Part shown: in pieces, positions 1 through 7,251 of the stretch
How the letters are laid out: every line of letters begins with the position of its first letter
Position numbering within the stretch: the stretch's first letter is position 1
DNA from: IOR16 sp963521065
GTDB lineage: Bacteria > Bacillota > Clostridia > Peptostreptococcales > Anaerovoracaceae
Assembly: GCA_963521065.1 (NCBI GenBank)
Contig: CAUQTI010000005.1
Coordinates: forward strand, 62,001 to 126,000
Length of the DNA stretch: 64,000 nt
Direction: 5' to 3'
Notes under the pieces: generated by a model
Told to the model about the DNA's origin: nothing
The model's database searches: none
What the model saw: only the letters and a program-made list of their open reading frames with translations
Program-made: the position numbers and the translations under genes

Positions 1-1
1 T

Positions 2-376
2 AAGCCGGCAATGATTTATATAGGAGCGGCTTACATTCTTTATTTAGCGTGGACAGTATGGAGGGACAAGCCACATAAAAGTAACGGCATAACACATGCT
101 AATTCTTTTTTATCGGGAATGCTCCTCCAATTTGTTAATATAAAAATCATTCTGTATGGAATTACTGCAATGTCTTCATACGTTTTGCCACATTACCACG
201 ATATAGCTACAATTGGGATGTTTGCATTACTGCTTGCAGTGATTGGCACCTCTGGCTGTCTTTGCTGGGCTGTTTTTGGTGCGGTTTTTGAAAACTTATT
301 TAACAAATATCGAAAAGCTATCAATGCAATTATGGCCTTATTGTTAGTATATTGTGCCATTTCATTATTTTTATAA
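2..376 (+). CDS. LysE/RhtB-family amino-acid exporter, C-terminal part
   Basis: The reading frame is open from the first base of the window, so the 5' end lies outside; the ATG at 11 is probably internal. About 124 residues remain. They contain the hydrophobic segment starting YIGAAYILYLAW, typical of the middle of LysE/RhtB exporters, then a charged loop (WRDKPHK) and two to three further membrane helices ending ALLLVYCAISLFL. Family members export amino acids or their derivatives across the cytoplasmic membrane; the substrate cannot be told from this fragment. The family call rests on overall pattern, not on catalytic residues. Confidence 0.7.
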   Translation, partial: KPAMIYIGAAYILYLAWTVWRDKPHKSNGITHANSFLSGMLLQFVNIKIILYGITAMSSYVLPHYHDIATIGMFALLLAVIGTSGCLCWAVFGAVFENLFNKYRKAINAIMALLLVYCAISLFL

Positions 377-477
377 AAACAGGAGACATTGCGTTATAGC
401 AAATGAGGTAATGCTTCGAAGATACCATCGATTTGTTTAATGGGTGAGACAGCGGTCAAGGAAGGTATGAATCTAGG

Positions 478-1506
478 ATGGAGATAGCACAGTTAATACG
501 CCAAAAGGCTCTTAAGCTTGGTTATGAAAAATGCGGCATTATTCCCGTTGGTATGATGTCTGAATATGAAAACAAATTAAATGAGCGAACACAAAAGATA
601 CCGGAGTCACAGCCCTTCTATCAAGGGCAGCAGCGCCTTGTAAAATTTAAAGAGGAGTTTCCTTGGGCTAAATCTGTTGTGGTCTTGACGGTACCATATT
701 CGAAATATCATGTTCCAGAATCAATGAGTGGGAATATTGCAAAAAAGTATTTATTAGATACCCGCATTGATGAAAATACAAAAGAATATCAAAATAGTGT
801 GGAATTGGAGCAATATATAAGAAATCTTGGAATGAGAACTTCCACCAACCGAAAGTTCGGTTTAGTTGGGCTGCGCTGGGCAGCTATGCAGGCCGGACTT
901 GGTATTATCAGGAGAAATAATTTTTTCTACACCGAATCTGGCTCGTATATTAGTATCGAAGCATTTTTGACTGACTATGAAATGAAACTGGTTGAAGAGC
1001 AGAAACTTTCACCTTGCCCCAATAACTGTGACCGCTGTATTAAGGCTTGTCCTACCGAATCGCTGTGCGGAGCGTATATGATGAATCCATTGAAATGTGT
1101 TTCTTTTTTAACGACCTTTGGAGGAAGAGATCTTTTAAAAGAGTCTTTAGCCACACAATTTGGGGAGTGGATTTACGGCTGCGATGTTTGTCAAGATGTA
1201 TGCCCGATGAATCGTGGAAAATGGATAGGAAAAGAGAATTTTCCTCAATTAGAAGCGCTGTCAGACATTTTAACTGCAGAAAACATTTTAAAAATGGATG
1301 AGAAAACCTACAAAGAGAAAATTCAACCCAAATTTTTTTACCTTACTCCAGATGAGTTATGGAAGTGGCAAGTAAACGTACTAAACTATATGAATAATTA
1401 TTTTGATAAAAAATATAAGTCCTCTATTATAGAATCCTGTAATAGCAATTATTCCAAAGTACGGGAAATGGCAACCGCCATATGCATCAAAAGAGGACTT
1501 AAATAG
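478..1506 (+). CDS. QueG-like double [4Fe-4S] protein (epoxyqueuosine reductase-related)
   Basis: The 342-residue product has a C-terminal pair of cysteine clusters, CPNNCDRCIKACP near residue 180 and CDVCQDVCP near 235. This is the double 4Fe-4S arrangement of epoxyqueuosine reductase. The N-terminal half would correspond to the cobalamin-binding domain of QueG, which performs the last step of queuosine formation on tRNA. It is somewhat shorter than typical QueG (about 380 residues) and lacks the C-terminal HEAT-like extension, so it may be one of the QueG paralogues of unknown substrate rather than QueG itself. ATG 478 is chosen; a purine-rich AAGGAAGGT lies about 11 bases upstream. Neighbours give no queuosine context. 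Confidence 0.65.
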   Translation: MEIAQLIRQKALKLGYEKCGIIPVGMMSEYENKLNERTQKIPESQPFYQGQQRLVKFKEEFPWAKSVVVLTVPYSKYHVPESMSGNIAKKYLLDTRIDENTKEYQNSVELEQYIRNLGMRTSTNRKFGLVGLRWAAMQAGLGIIRRNNFFYTESGSYISIEAFLTDYEMKLVEEQKLSPCPNNCDRCIKACPTESLCGAYMMNPLKCVSFLTTFGGRDLLKESLATQFGEWIYGCDVCQDVCPMNRGKWIGKENFPQLEALSDILTAENILKMDEKTYKEKIQPKFFYLTPDELWKWQVNVLNYMNNYFDKKYKSSIIESCNSNYSKVREMATAICIKRGLK

Positions 1507-1600
1507 AATTATTAGAATTTATTATAAATGTAATTGTATAAACTATTTTCATTTCATAAAAATTAATAATGTGTTAATGCGTTTATAGGAGGGAACTATT

Positions 1601-2686
1601 ATGGCTGATAAAATACGAGTTGGTATATTAGGTGCTACTGGTACCGTGGGACAAAGATTTGTATCTTTGCTTTCTAATCATCCATGGTTTGAAATTTCTG
1701 CGCTAGCTGCCAGTGAACGATCTGCTGGAAAAACGTATCAGGAAGCTTTGAGAGGACGTTGGAGCATGGACACACCTCTATCGGAGCGGTTAAAATCTAT
1801 GAATATCTATAATATTTATGATATAGATTGTATTTCCAATCAGGTGGATTTTGTGTTCAGTGCTGTTAGTATGCCAAAGGAAGAAATTAAAGTAATTGAA
1901 GAAGAATATGCAAAACATGAAACACCTGTTGTTTCTAATAACAGCGCTCATAGATGGACGGCAGATGTGCCGATGATTTTACCGGAAGTTAATCCGCATC
2001 ATTGTGAATTAATTATAAAACAGAGAGAGCGACTAGGCACACAGCGGGGATTTATTGTTGTAAAACCAAATTGCTCTATTCAAAGTTATACCCCTGTATT
2101 AACAGCATGGAGAGAATTTGAACCATTTGAAGCGGTGGTGACGACATATCAGGCAATTTCCGGGGCGGGTAAAAATTTTAATACGTGGCCTGAAATGATT
2201 GAGAATATAAATCCGTTTATCCCAGGTGAAGAAGAAAAAAGCGAACAAGAGCCTTTGCGGATATGGGGCGGTATTGAAAACGGATTAATTGTGCCAGCAA
2301 GGGAGCCGAGAATTACTTGTCAGTGTATTCGCGTTCCTGTTTTGTATGGACATACTGCTGCAGTATTTCTTAAATTTCGCAATAAACCAACAAAGGAGCA
2401 ATTAATTAATAAGCTCTTGGAATTCAAGGGTGAGCCGCAACTCATGAATTTGCCCAGCGCACCAAAACAGTTTATTCAATACCTCTATGACGAGAATCGA
2501 CCGCAAATTAATTTAGATGTAAACTACGAAAATGGTATGGGAATAAGCGTTGGAAGAATCCGCCCAGATAGTATATACGACTGGAAATTCGTTGGACTTT
2601 CCCATAACACCTTACGTGGTGCAGCTGGGGGCTCTGTTTTATGTGCTGAACTACTTACGATGAAAGGCCTCATTGGAAAGCATTGA
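1601..2686 (+). CDS. asd: aspartate-semialdehyde dehydrogenase
   Basis: The 361-residue protein starts with the NADP-binding motif GATGTVGQRF and carries the active-site cysteine in PNCSIQ near residue 166. It ends with the substrate-binding segment VGRIRPD...FVGLSHNTLRGAAGGS. These are hallmarks of aspartate-semialdehyde dehydrogenase, which reduces aspartyl phosphate to the semialdehyde in lysine, threonine and methionine synthesis. The sequence is of the archaeal/fungal-like branch rather than the shorter E. coli type. The start is supported by AGGAGG 7-8 bases upstream of ATG 1601. No other amino-acid biosynthesis genes flank it; it is directly followed by a riboswitch that belongs to the next unit. 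Confidence 0.9.
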   Translation: MADKIRVGILGATGTVGQRFVSLLSNHPWFEISALAASERSAGKTYQEALRGRWSMDTPLSERLKSMNIYNIYDIDCISNQVDFVFSAVSMPKEEIKVIEEEYAKHETPVVSNNSAHRWTADVPMILPEVNPHHCELIIKQRERLGTQRGFIVVKPNCSIQSYTPVLTAWREFEPFEAVVTTYQAISGAGKNFNTWPEMIENINPFIPGEEEKSEQEPLRIWGGIENGLIVPAREPRITCQCIRVPVLYGHTAAVFLKFRNKPTKEQLINKLLEFKGEPQLMNLPSAPKQFIQYLYDENRPQINLDVNYENGMGISVGRIRPDSIYDWKFVGLSHNTLRGAAGGSVLCAELLTMKGLIGKH

Positions 2687-2711
2687 GATAAAAATAACTT
2701 GAATACAATTT

Positions 2712-2791
2712 AGGGCAAACCCATTGAAAGATGGGGGCGCAAAGCCACAGGGTCTAAGGTGCTTTCAAGTACTATGATAGCCTGGCTGCCA
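2712..2791 (+). promoter_or_regulatory. cyclic-di-GMP-I (GEMM-I) riboswitch aptamer
   Basis: The stretch matches the GEMM-I consensus in order: GGGCAAACC, a short hairpin (CCAT/ATGG), the invariant block CGCAAAGCCACAGGGTCTAA at 2738-2757, a variable P3 arm, and the closing ATGATAGCCTGGCTGCC. GGCA at 2714-2717 pairs with TGCC at 2787-2790 to close P1. Such aptamers bind cyclic di-GMP. A terminator hairpin follows within 15 bases, so control is probably by transcription termination. Confidence 0.9.
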
Positions 2792-2803
2792 AAAACCGCG
2801 CAG

Positions 2804-2840
2804 GAGCCTGCCCTCTTTATTGGGCAGGCTCTTGCTCATT
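2804..2840 (+). terminator. intrinsic terminator / riboswitch expression platform
   Basis: A perfect 10-bp stem (GAGCCTGCCC at 2804-2813 with GGGCAGGCTC at 2822-2831) with an 8-base loop is followed by a T-rich tract. Its 3' arm (GGCAGGC) is also complementary to the end of the aptamer (GCCTGGCTGCC), so ligand binding could choose between the two folds. Confidence 0.8.
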
Positions 2841-2900
2841 TTATCGGCTTTTGACGGAATATTGGTGTATCGGGATACAGGGCTTTTGCCGCTCTCCATA

Positions 2901-3018
2901 ATAAAGGAGGACACTGTATGACCCCATGTCCCTTTTGTTTCGGGAGGTCAAACTCATGACAACTCTTTCCGGACACAGCACCCGATATTCACACAATTTC
3001 ATATCCGGAAACCTATAA
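2901..3018 (+). other. two tiny overlapping ORFs downstream of the riboswitch
   Basis: AAAGGAGG at 2903-2910 precedes ATG 2918 by 7 bases; this ORF (2918-2959) encodes 13 residues, MTPCPFCFGRSNS. Its TGA overlaps the ATG at 2956 of a 20-residue ORF (2956-3018). The strong ribosome site and stop-start overlap argue for real translation; the CPFC pair resembles a zinc-binding knuckle. Immediately after the second stop comes a terminator, so the riboswitch transcript seems to contain only these ORFs. No function is recognised. The rest of 2841-3211 shows no other gene. Confidence 0.4.
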
Positions 3019-3056
3019 AGTCAGTATTTTGCTTACAGCAACGTACTGACTTTTTT
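3017..3056 (+). terminator. intrinsic terminator after the tiny ORFs
   Basis: AAAGTCAGTA (3017-3026) pairs with TACTGACTTT (3044-3053) and is followed directly by a run of T, a standard rho-independent terminator. It begins inside the stop codon of the preceding 20-residue ORF. Confidence 0.75.
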
Positions 3057-3211
3057 CTTTCGACAAGAAAACAGATACAACGACGGAATTTTCCAAAAAT
3101 CAGATACCGAACTGATACCTTAAATGTAAGTAAGATAAAACCACACTGCCGCTCCCCGCCGCTTGTTCTTCATTCATTGATTTTAAACATCATGAAATGG
3201 AGGACAAGCCT

Positions 3212-3661
3212 ATGGCTATACATAAAAGGAGAATTAATTACCGGGCAAAATATCCGGATGTAAGTGAATCGATCATTGAAGTGCTTGAAAAAAGCGACCG
3301 TAAGATGGAATACCAACAGTACGATCTGAAAGTGGAGCGCTATCAGATAGATTATACTCGGCTATCTGCCACATGGATTCCCAGCAGAGAGGATTCCTAT
3401 GAGCGTTTGACTGATGAAAATCGACAGTTTGCATCAGAGGAAGAAAGCGTGGAGGATGCCGCCATCAAGGCCGTATTGATTGAAAAAATGTTATCCAGCC
3501 TGAAACTACTCACGCCAGAAGAACAGGAACTGATCACAGAACTGTTTTTCAATGGAAAAAGCGAAGAAGCCTATGCGAAGCAAATTGGGATTTCGCAGAA
3601 AGGAGTTAACAAGCGAAAACATAAAATTCTGGACAAGATTAAAAAAATAATGAAAATTTAA
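3212..3661 (+). CDS. sigma-70 region-4-like regulator of the mobile region
   Basis: The product is about 149 residues. Its C-terminal third (LLTPEEQELITELFFNGKSE, then a helix-turn-helix AYAKQIGISQKGVNKRKHKI) resembles sigma-70 region 4, the part that binds -35 elements. No clear region 2 is present, so it may be a sigma-like activator or anti-termination factor rather than a complete sigma factor. ATG 3212 is preferred over 3197 because GGAGG at 3199-3203 lies 8 bases before it. Genes of this kind are common in clostridial integrative elements next to large serine recombinases, as here. It is followed by its own terminator. Confidence 0.65.
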   Translation: MAIHKRRINYRAKYPDVSESIIEVLEKSDRKMEYQQYDLKVERYQIDYTRLSATWIPSREDSYERLTDENRQFASEEESVEDAAIKAVLIEKMLSSLKLLTPEEQELITELFFNGKSEEAYAKQIGISQKGVNKRKHKILDKIKKIMKI

Positions 3662-3675
3662 AAGTTTTTGGTTCT

Positions 3676-3717
3676 AAACCCCCTTACTGGGCGTGGAAGT
3701 AAGTGAGGGGGTTTTTC
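3676..3717 (+). terminator. intrinsic terminator
   Basis: CCCCCTTACT and AGTAAGtGAGGGGG form a long GC-rich stem followed by TTTTTCT, directly behind the sigma-like gene. Confidence 0.8.
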
Positions 3718-4149
3718 TATTTTCCCTTTTGCTCCTTGAAAATTTCATATCCGGCAGCATCAATACATGATCTGTCCAGCCGTGTGAAAAGCGGCAGCGA
3801 CCTTGACGGGCGCGCCAAAACTGCCTGCGGATTGGATAAGGTGGTATATATACCGCCTTATCCGTCCGTCGAACCGATGGCATCGAAGGTGACGAGCGAG
3901 AACGCCCGGTCATAAAACAGCTTGTGGTGAGCTGTATCGCAATGAAATGGACAGTGCTAACGCTACTTCCGCCCAGCCACAGACATCGCAATGGGGACGG
4001 CTCGCAGAGATCCTGGGAGAGGTGAAATTCCTATGAGGCCCGCTTAACCGGCAGGTCGTTGCTGTTGCCGCCCTAGCTTCGGGAAGTAGTGTCAAATAGA
4101 AGCGTAGAACCAAAATGAAGAACAAGCAAAATATCTCATTTTAGAGACC
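3718..4149 (+). ncRNA. non-coding, structure-rich stretch (candidate structured RNA)
   Basis: No convincing gene is found in these 430 bases; the short ORFs on either strand have no ribosome site or family resemblance. The centre holds a 13-bp inverted repeat, GGATAAGGTGGTA at 3834-3846 and TACCGCCTTATCC at 3851-3863 around a TATA loop, with one G-T pair. More short complementary segments occur on both sides (for example GATGGCATCG near 3876). The block is GC-richer than the flanking chromosome and lies between a terminator and the leader of the next operon. It may be a structured RNA, a recombination or regulatory site, or decayed DNA. Confidence 0.3.
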
Positions 4150-4186
4150 ATGCGGCGGGACAATTCTGCCCCGCCGCATTCCTGTG
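4130..4186 (+). promoter_or_regulatory. hairpin leader, copy 1 (ATGCGGC...GCCGCAT)
   Basis: TCATTTTAGAGACC is followed by a 10-bp stem ATGCGGCGGG (4150-4159) / CCCGCCGCAT (4170-4179) and then TCCTGTG. A second copy with the same flanks and a compensated stem lies at 7914-7971, also just ahead of a gene of the same family group. No T-run follows, so it is not a standard terminator. The ribosome site AAAGGAGG of the next gene begins about 20 bases downstream. Confidence 0.6.
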
Positions 4187-4224
4187 AAATGAAATCAATC
4201 AAACTTTAAAGGAGGTTTTTGATA

Positions 4225-4611
4225 ATGGAACAGAAAAAAAGAGCATGGCTGTATTGCCGCATCGATGCACCGGAGGATACGCATGGCACATTAAAGGAAC
4301 AGCAAAAGGAGCTTTGGGACTATGCCGAGCAGCTTGGATTAGAGGTTGCCGGTGTATCCCAGGATCTTGGAAGCGGTTTAATTCTTGACCGACCTGGATT
4401 TAACGTCCTGAAAACTGCCGCCGCAGAAGGGCGAATGGATATGGTGCTGGTAAAAAGCCTATCTAGTATCGGACGAAGTATGGAACAGACATTGGAGCTT
4501 TCTAAGCAGATCAATCAGATGGGGATCACCCTATGCTCCCCTCTTGAAGGAGAAATCCAACTTTCATCTGATACACTGCTTTCCCCGGAACCGTTTTTAC
4601 ATCTGAGCTAG
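4225..4611 (+). CDS. stand-alone resolvase-type domain lacking catalytic residues
   Basis: About 128 residues, matching the N-terminal resolvase domain of serine recombinases: WLYCRIDAPED, then DLGSGLILDRPGFNVL, then MVLVKSLSSIGRSMEQTL. In active enzymes the first motif reads CRVS with the nucleophilic serine; here it is CRID. The conserved SLSR arginine is also changed (SLSS). The domain stops where the recombinase and zinc-ribbon domains would begin. It is therefore probably inactive in DNA cleavage and may be a regulatory or partner protein. ATG 4225 is preferred over the upstream TTG because AAAGGAGG ends 9 bases before it. It is the first gene of a tight cargo operon. Confidence 0.7.
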   Translation: MEQKKRAWLYCRIDAPEDTHGTLKEQQKELWDYAEQLGLEVAGVSQDLGSGLILDRPGFNVLKTAAAEGRMDMVLVKSLSSIGRSMEQTLELSKQINQMGITLCSPLEGEIQLSSDTLLSPEPFLHLS

Positions 4612-4623
4612 GGCATTCATACG

Positions 4624-4869
4624 ATGCTCTGGATGCTACTCATGAAAGAAATCATTGTCACCGATACAGTAGATAGAAAAATACTAAACACGATTGGTGA
4701 ATTTATCGACCGCTGTCCGAATCAGGAGCTCCTGCAACAGATTCTGCCGCACTTGGTTCCGATACAGAGGGGAGAGACTGAGTCACAGGAGATTCCCGTT
4801 GCGAAAGATGCAGAGGTAGAGGAATACTTCGAAATGCGTGATGGGCCAAAGATGGGGCTTGAGCTATGA
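4624..4869 (+). CDS. small mobile-region protein, short paralogue of the 8014 gene
   Basis: An 81-residue protein of unknown function. The segment VDRKILNTIGEFIDRCPNQE is clearly related to SDRLILSTLGSSISHCPNQK in the gene at 8014, and both continue with QRGE/QKGE. Relative to that paralogue the N-terminal 40 or so residues are missing, so this copy is truncated or a shorter family form. Start codons at 4624, 4633 and 4642 are all possible and no strong ribosome site decides. It lies 12 bases behind the inactive resolvase domain and is probably cotranscribed. Confidence 0.55.
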   Translation: MLWMLLMKEIIVTDTVDRKILNTIGEFIDRCPNQELLQQILPHLVPIQRGETESQEIPVAKDAEVEEYFEMRDGPKMGLEL

Positions 4870-4902
4870 TACCCTTAATGTCATTTGTCTGGAGGTAACC
4901 AA

Positions 4903-5708
4903 ATGAGCGTAAACGCCAGAAAAGAGCAATATGAACATGTCGAATTATTCGGGAAGCCAGCGCTTTTCACTGATTCCCGGATTGATCGGAGTACGGTACC
5001 AGAGGGCTTTCACTGCTACGATCTTCGGGGGTCTGACTATGATCCCGGAAAGCCTATTATAGTGGAGGATCATGTTGTTGTAAATCATGCCGGTTCAGTA
5101 CTCACATCAGAACCGGTTAACATGCCAAGGGAGGGGCGCCGCAGACTGAACGGAAAGCTGAATTTTCTTGGTGAATGTTTGAATCTTGAAGGCTTCTGTG
5201 AAGTACACGCAATCACCCTTGCACCGGAAACCTGCAGATATGCCCTGCGTCCTGCATTAGCAGAGGAAGCAGGGAATTTTTTACACTTCCCAAGGAGCAG
5301 GATACCATGCTTGGAACAGTGGGCCATCTGCGTATCGATTTTGGCGGCAATGGACATGAGTTCTGGCACACCTGGTGGCCGCGTGATTATGAAAAATATC
5401 ATGGTTCCGCTTTTGAAATGGAGTTAAAGGCGGTTGTGGATGAACTTCGGGAAAAGGGACCACTCGAAAGCCTCGGAGCAATGTCGAGGTACTGCAATGC
5501 TCATGGCGGCGAGATTGCAGGAGGATGGCAGCAGAACTATGGATACATCGTAGAAACCGAGAACTACCGCTACTGTTTACGTTGTAATCCGGCTCCCGGA
5601 GATTATCAGGCATACCTGACTGTTTTTGATCTGCGGGTACAGCAGCTGAATATGACTAAGAATGACATGCCCGGTCAGGGCATGGGGATGGGAGGAATAA
5701 AGCTATGA
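4903..5708 (+). CDS. LPD28-domain protein with a -1 frame change at TTTTTTA
   Basis: From ATG 4903 (GGAGG 7-8 bases upstream) the frame encodes an LPD28-type domain: ELFGKPALFTDSRIDRSTVP, HCYDLRGSDYDPGKP, NHAGSVLTSEPVN. At 5277-5283 it meets TTTTTTA; the zero frame then runs to a stop at 5427 without family resemblance. The -1 frame continues without a break as TLPKEQDTMLGTVGHLRIDF, EFWHTWWPRDYE and YRYCLRCNPAPGDYQAYL to the stop at 5708. Both halves are typical of accessory proteins in clostridial mobile elements, so the intended product is probably one 268-residue chain. The break could be a lost T (mutation or sequencing error) or a programmed -1 shift: codons TTT-TTA are exactly in phase and AGAGGA lies about 10 bases upstream. 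Confidence 0.65.
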
Positions 5709-6442
5709 ACTATAATCCGTCACTTTTAAAATTTATGAGGGAGAAATACCCGCCAGGAACACGCATCAGGCTTGAAAGTATGAACGATCCCTTTGCGCCG
5801 GTTCCGCCCGGTACGGAGGGCACGGTTGATCTTGTTGACGATGCTTGTGGGATACACATGAAATGGGACAACGGCCGTACCCTGGCGCTAATTCCTGGGG
5901 AAGATAGTTTTACGGTTATTCCTCAGCCATTTCACACGCTCAAGCTTTATATGCCGTTGGCAGTTAATCTTTATGAGCGTGATGAATACGGAAGCTTGGA
6001 CGATGACCCCATAGAGCTTGGCGGCCGTGAGGTTCTGGAGTACGAGGACAGCATCTTTTCTGCTATTCTTCGTGAACGAAGGCCAGACGAATCGGAGCGG
6101 GGGCTCATGCAGTACTATGGAAAAAATGACACCCTGAACCAGAAGGTACAATCCTATGTGTTTACTGTGGAGAAGGTAAATGGCAGTCTCATGGGTGTGG
6201 CAGAATGCCGTATTCAAGGTGAGCTGACTGACAACGAGCTTGAGATGTTGAAGGACACCATCAGTGGGCAGGCATCCGATGGCTTTGGGGAAGGCTTTGA
6301 ACAGCGCTACATTAAAATTCCTGATGGTGAGATTTGTGTCAGCCTTTGGAGCAGTGAAAAAAGCTGGAAAATCCAGACGCAGGATGAGCTGGAACAGCAG
6401 GGTCAGCAGATGGGTGGAATGACGATGGGAGGGATGAGCTAA
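5705..6442 (+). CDS. DUF4314-domain accessory protein
   Basis: The 245-residue protein begins with a DUF4314-type domain (residues about 10-75): KYPPGTRIRLESM, VPPGTEGTVDLVDD, MKWDNGRTLALIPGEDSF. This is a small SH3-like barrel of unknown role found in phages and integrative elements. The remainder carries the segment YEDSIFSAILRERRPDE and ends with a Gln/Met/Gly-rich tail (QQMGGMTMGGMS) much like the end of the preceding protein (GQGMGMGGIKL). The start overlaps the preceding stop (ATGA) and its own stop overlaps the next start (TAATG), so the three genes are translationally coupled. Confidence 0.7.
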   Translation: MNYNPSLLKFMREKYPPGTRIRLESMNDPFAPVPPGTEGTVDLVDDACGIHMKWDNGRTLALIPGEDSFTVIPQPFHTLKLYMPLAVNLYERDEYGSLDDDPIELGGREVLEYEDSIFSAILRERRPDESERGLMQYYGKNDTLNQKVQSYVFTVEKVNGSLMGVAECRIQGELTDNELEMLKDTISGQASDGFGEGFEQRYIKIPDGEICVSLWSSEKSWKIQTQDELEQQGQQMGGMTMGGMS

Positions 6443-7210
6443 TGCCAAATCATGTAACCAATATTTTGCGGGTATCCGGTGATCCTGCGCAGATGAAGGC
6501 TATGTTTGAAGCCGTTCAAAGTGATGAAATTGGCCTTGGCAGTATTGACTTTAATAAAGTGCTTCCTATGCCACCCTCTCTGGATATGGAATATGGCAGC
6601 CGGGCAGAGCGTGGGATGAAGCTGTATCAGGACTTTTCTGCTGAAAGTACTGCGCTTGCAATGGCAAATGTGGTAAAACCGGACGCTGACCATGAAAACC
6701 GTGTCGCTGCGTTAGTAAAAAAAATATGAAGCACTGACCAAAGACGATCCCCAGCTGCTGAAGCTGGGAAAGCAGTGCTGCAACAATATAAAAAACTATG
6801 GTCACCCCTCATGGTATCAGTGGTCAGTTGCCAATTGGGGAACCAAATGGAATAGCTATGGCTACGATAAGCTGGCAACTCCAAGGGAGTTTGATGGTGA
6901 GAACATCGAGTTTCAAACAGCATGGAGCCGTGCAGAGCCTGTCATCAGTGCGCTTGCCAAGCAGTATCCTGATCTTACCTTCGAGTATCTGTGGGCGGAC
7001 GAGGACTTTGGACATAACACAGGAAAAAAAGAGTTCCAAAACGGAGAAGAAATATTCAGCGATATTCCCCGCGGTGGATCAAAGGAGGATCTTGAGCTGG
7101 CAGCGGAGGTACACGGCATGGATTTGTCGGAGATGGGCTACCAGTATAATGAAAAATCCGGTACATACGAGTACCACAGTCAAAGCAAGTCAATGGAAAT
7201 GGAATTGTAG
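6442..7210 (+). pseudogene. YubB/DUF1281-like ferredoxin-fold protein, broken at A8
   Basis: The first 92 or so residues (MPNHVTNILRVSGDPAQMKA, IDFNKVLPMPPSL) are the typical start of the YubB-like family of plasmid and element proteins. In the run of eight A at 6717-6724 the frame stops after AALVKKI. The +1 frame continues the same family through 7210: KNYGHPSWYQWSVANWGTKW, then EFQTAWSRAEPVISALAKQY, then FEYLWADEDFGHNTG. One A fewer restores a single chain of about 255 residues. It is therefore a frameshifted gene, a transcriptional-slippage gene or an assembly error. The start overlaps the previous stop. Confidence 0.75.
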
Positions 7211-7251
7211 TCTTATAAACCCTTTTAAACTAATTGGAGGTGTATTAGAGA

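Noticed and set aside
2995..3754. 14-base direct repeat AATTTCATATCCGG at 2995 and 3741 as possible attachment sites
   Set aside because: A few such 14-base matches are expected by chance in 64 kb, the flanks do not match, and both copies lie on the same side of the recombinases.
3674..3991. ORFs on both strands (3703-3915 plus, 3674-3991 minus) across the hairpin block, both reading VYIPPYP
   Set aside because: The shared string results from the palindrome at 3834-3863 read on both strands. There is no ribosome site and no family resemblance, so neither is called as a gene.
3718..4149. Group II intron or known large RNA (OLE, ROOL, GOLLD)
   Set aside because: No domain V-like hairpin, no reverse transcriptase and no recalled consensus block was found; only generic hairpins are visible.
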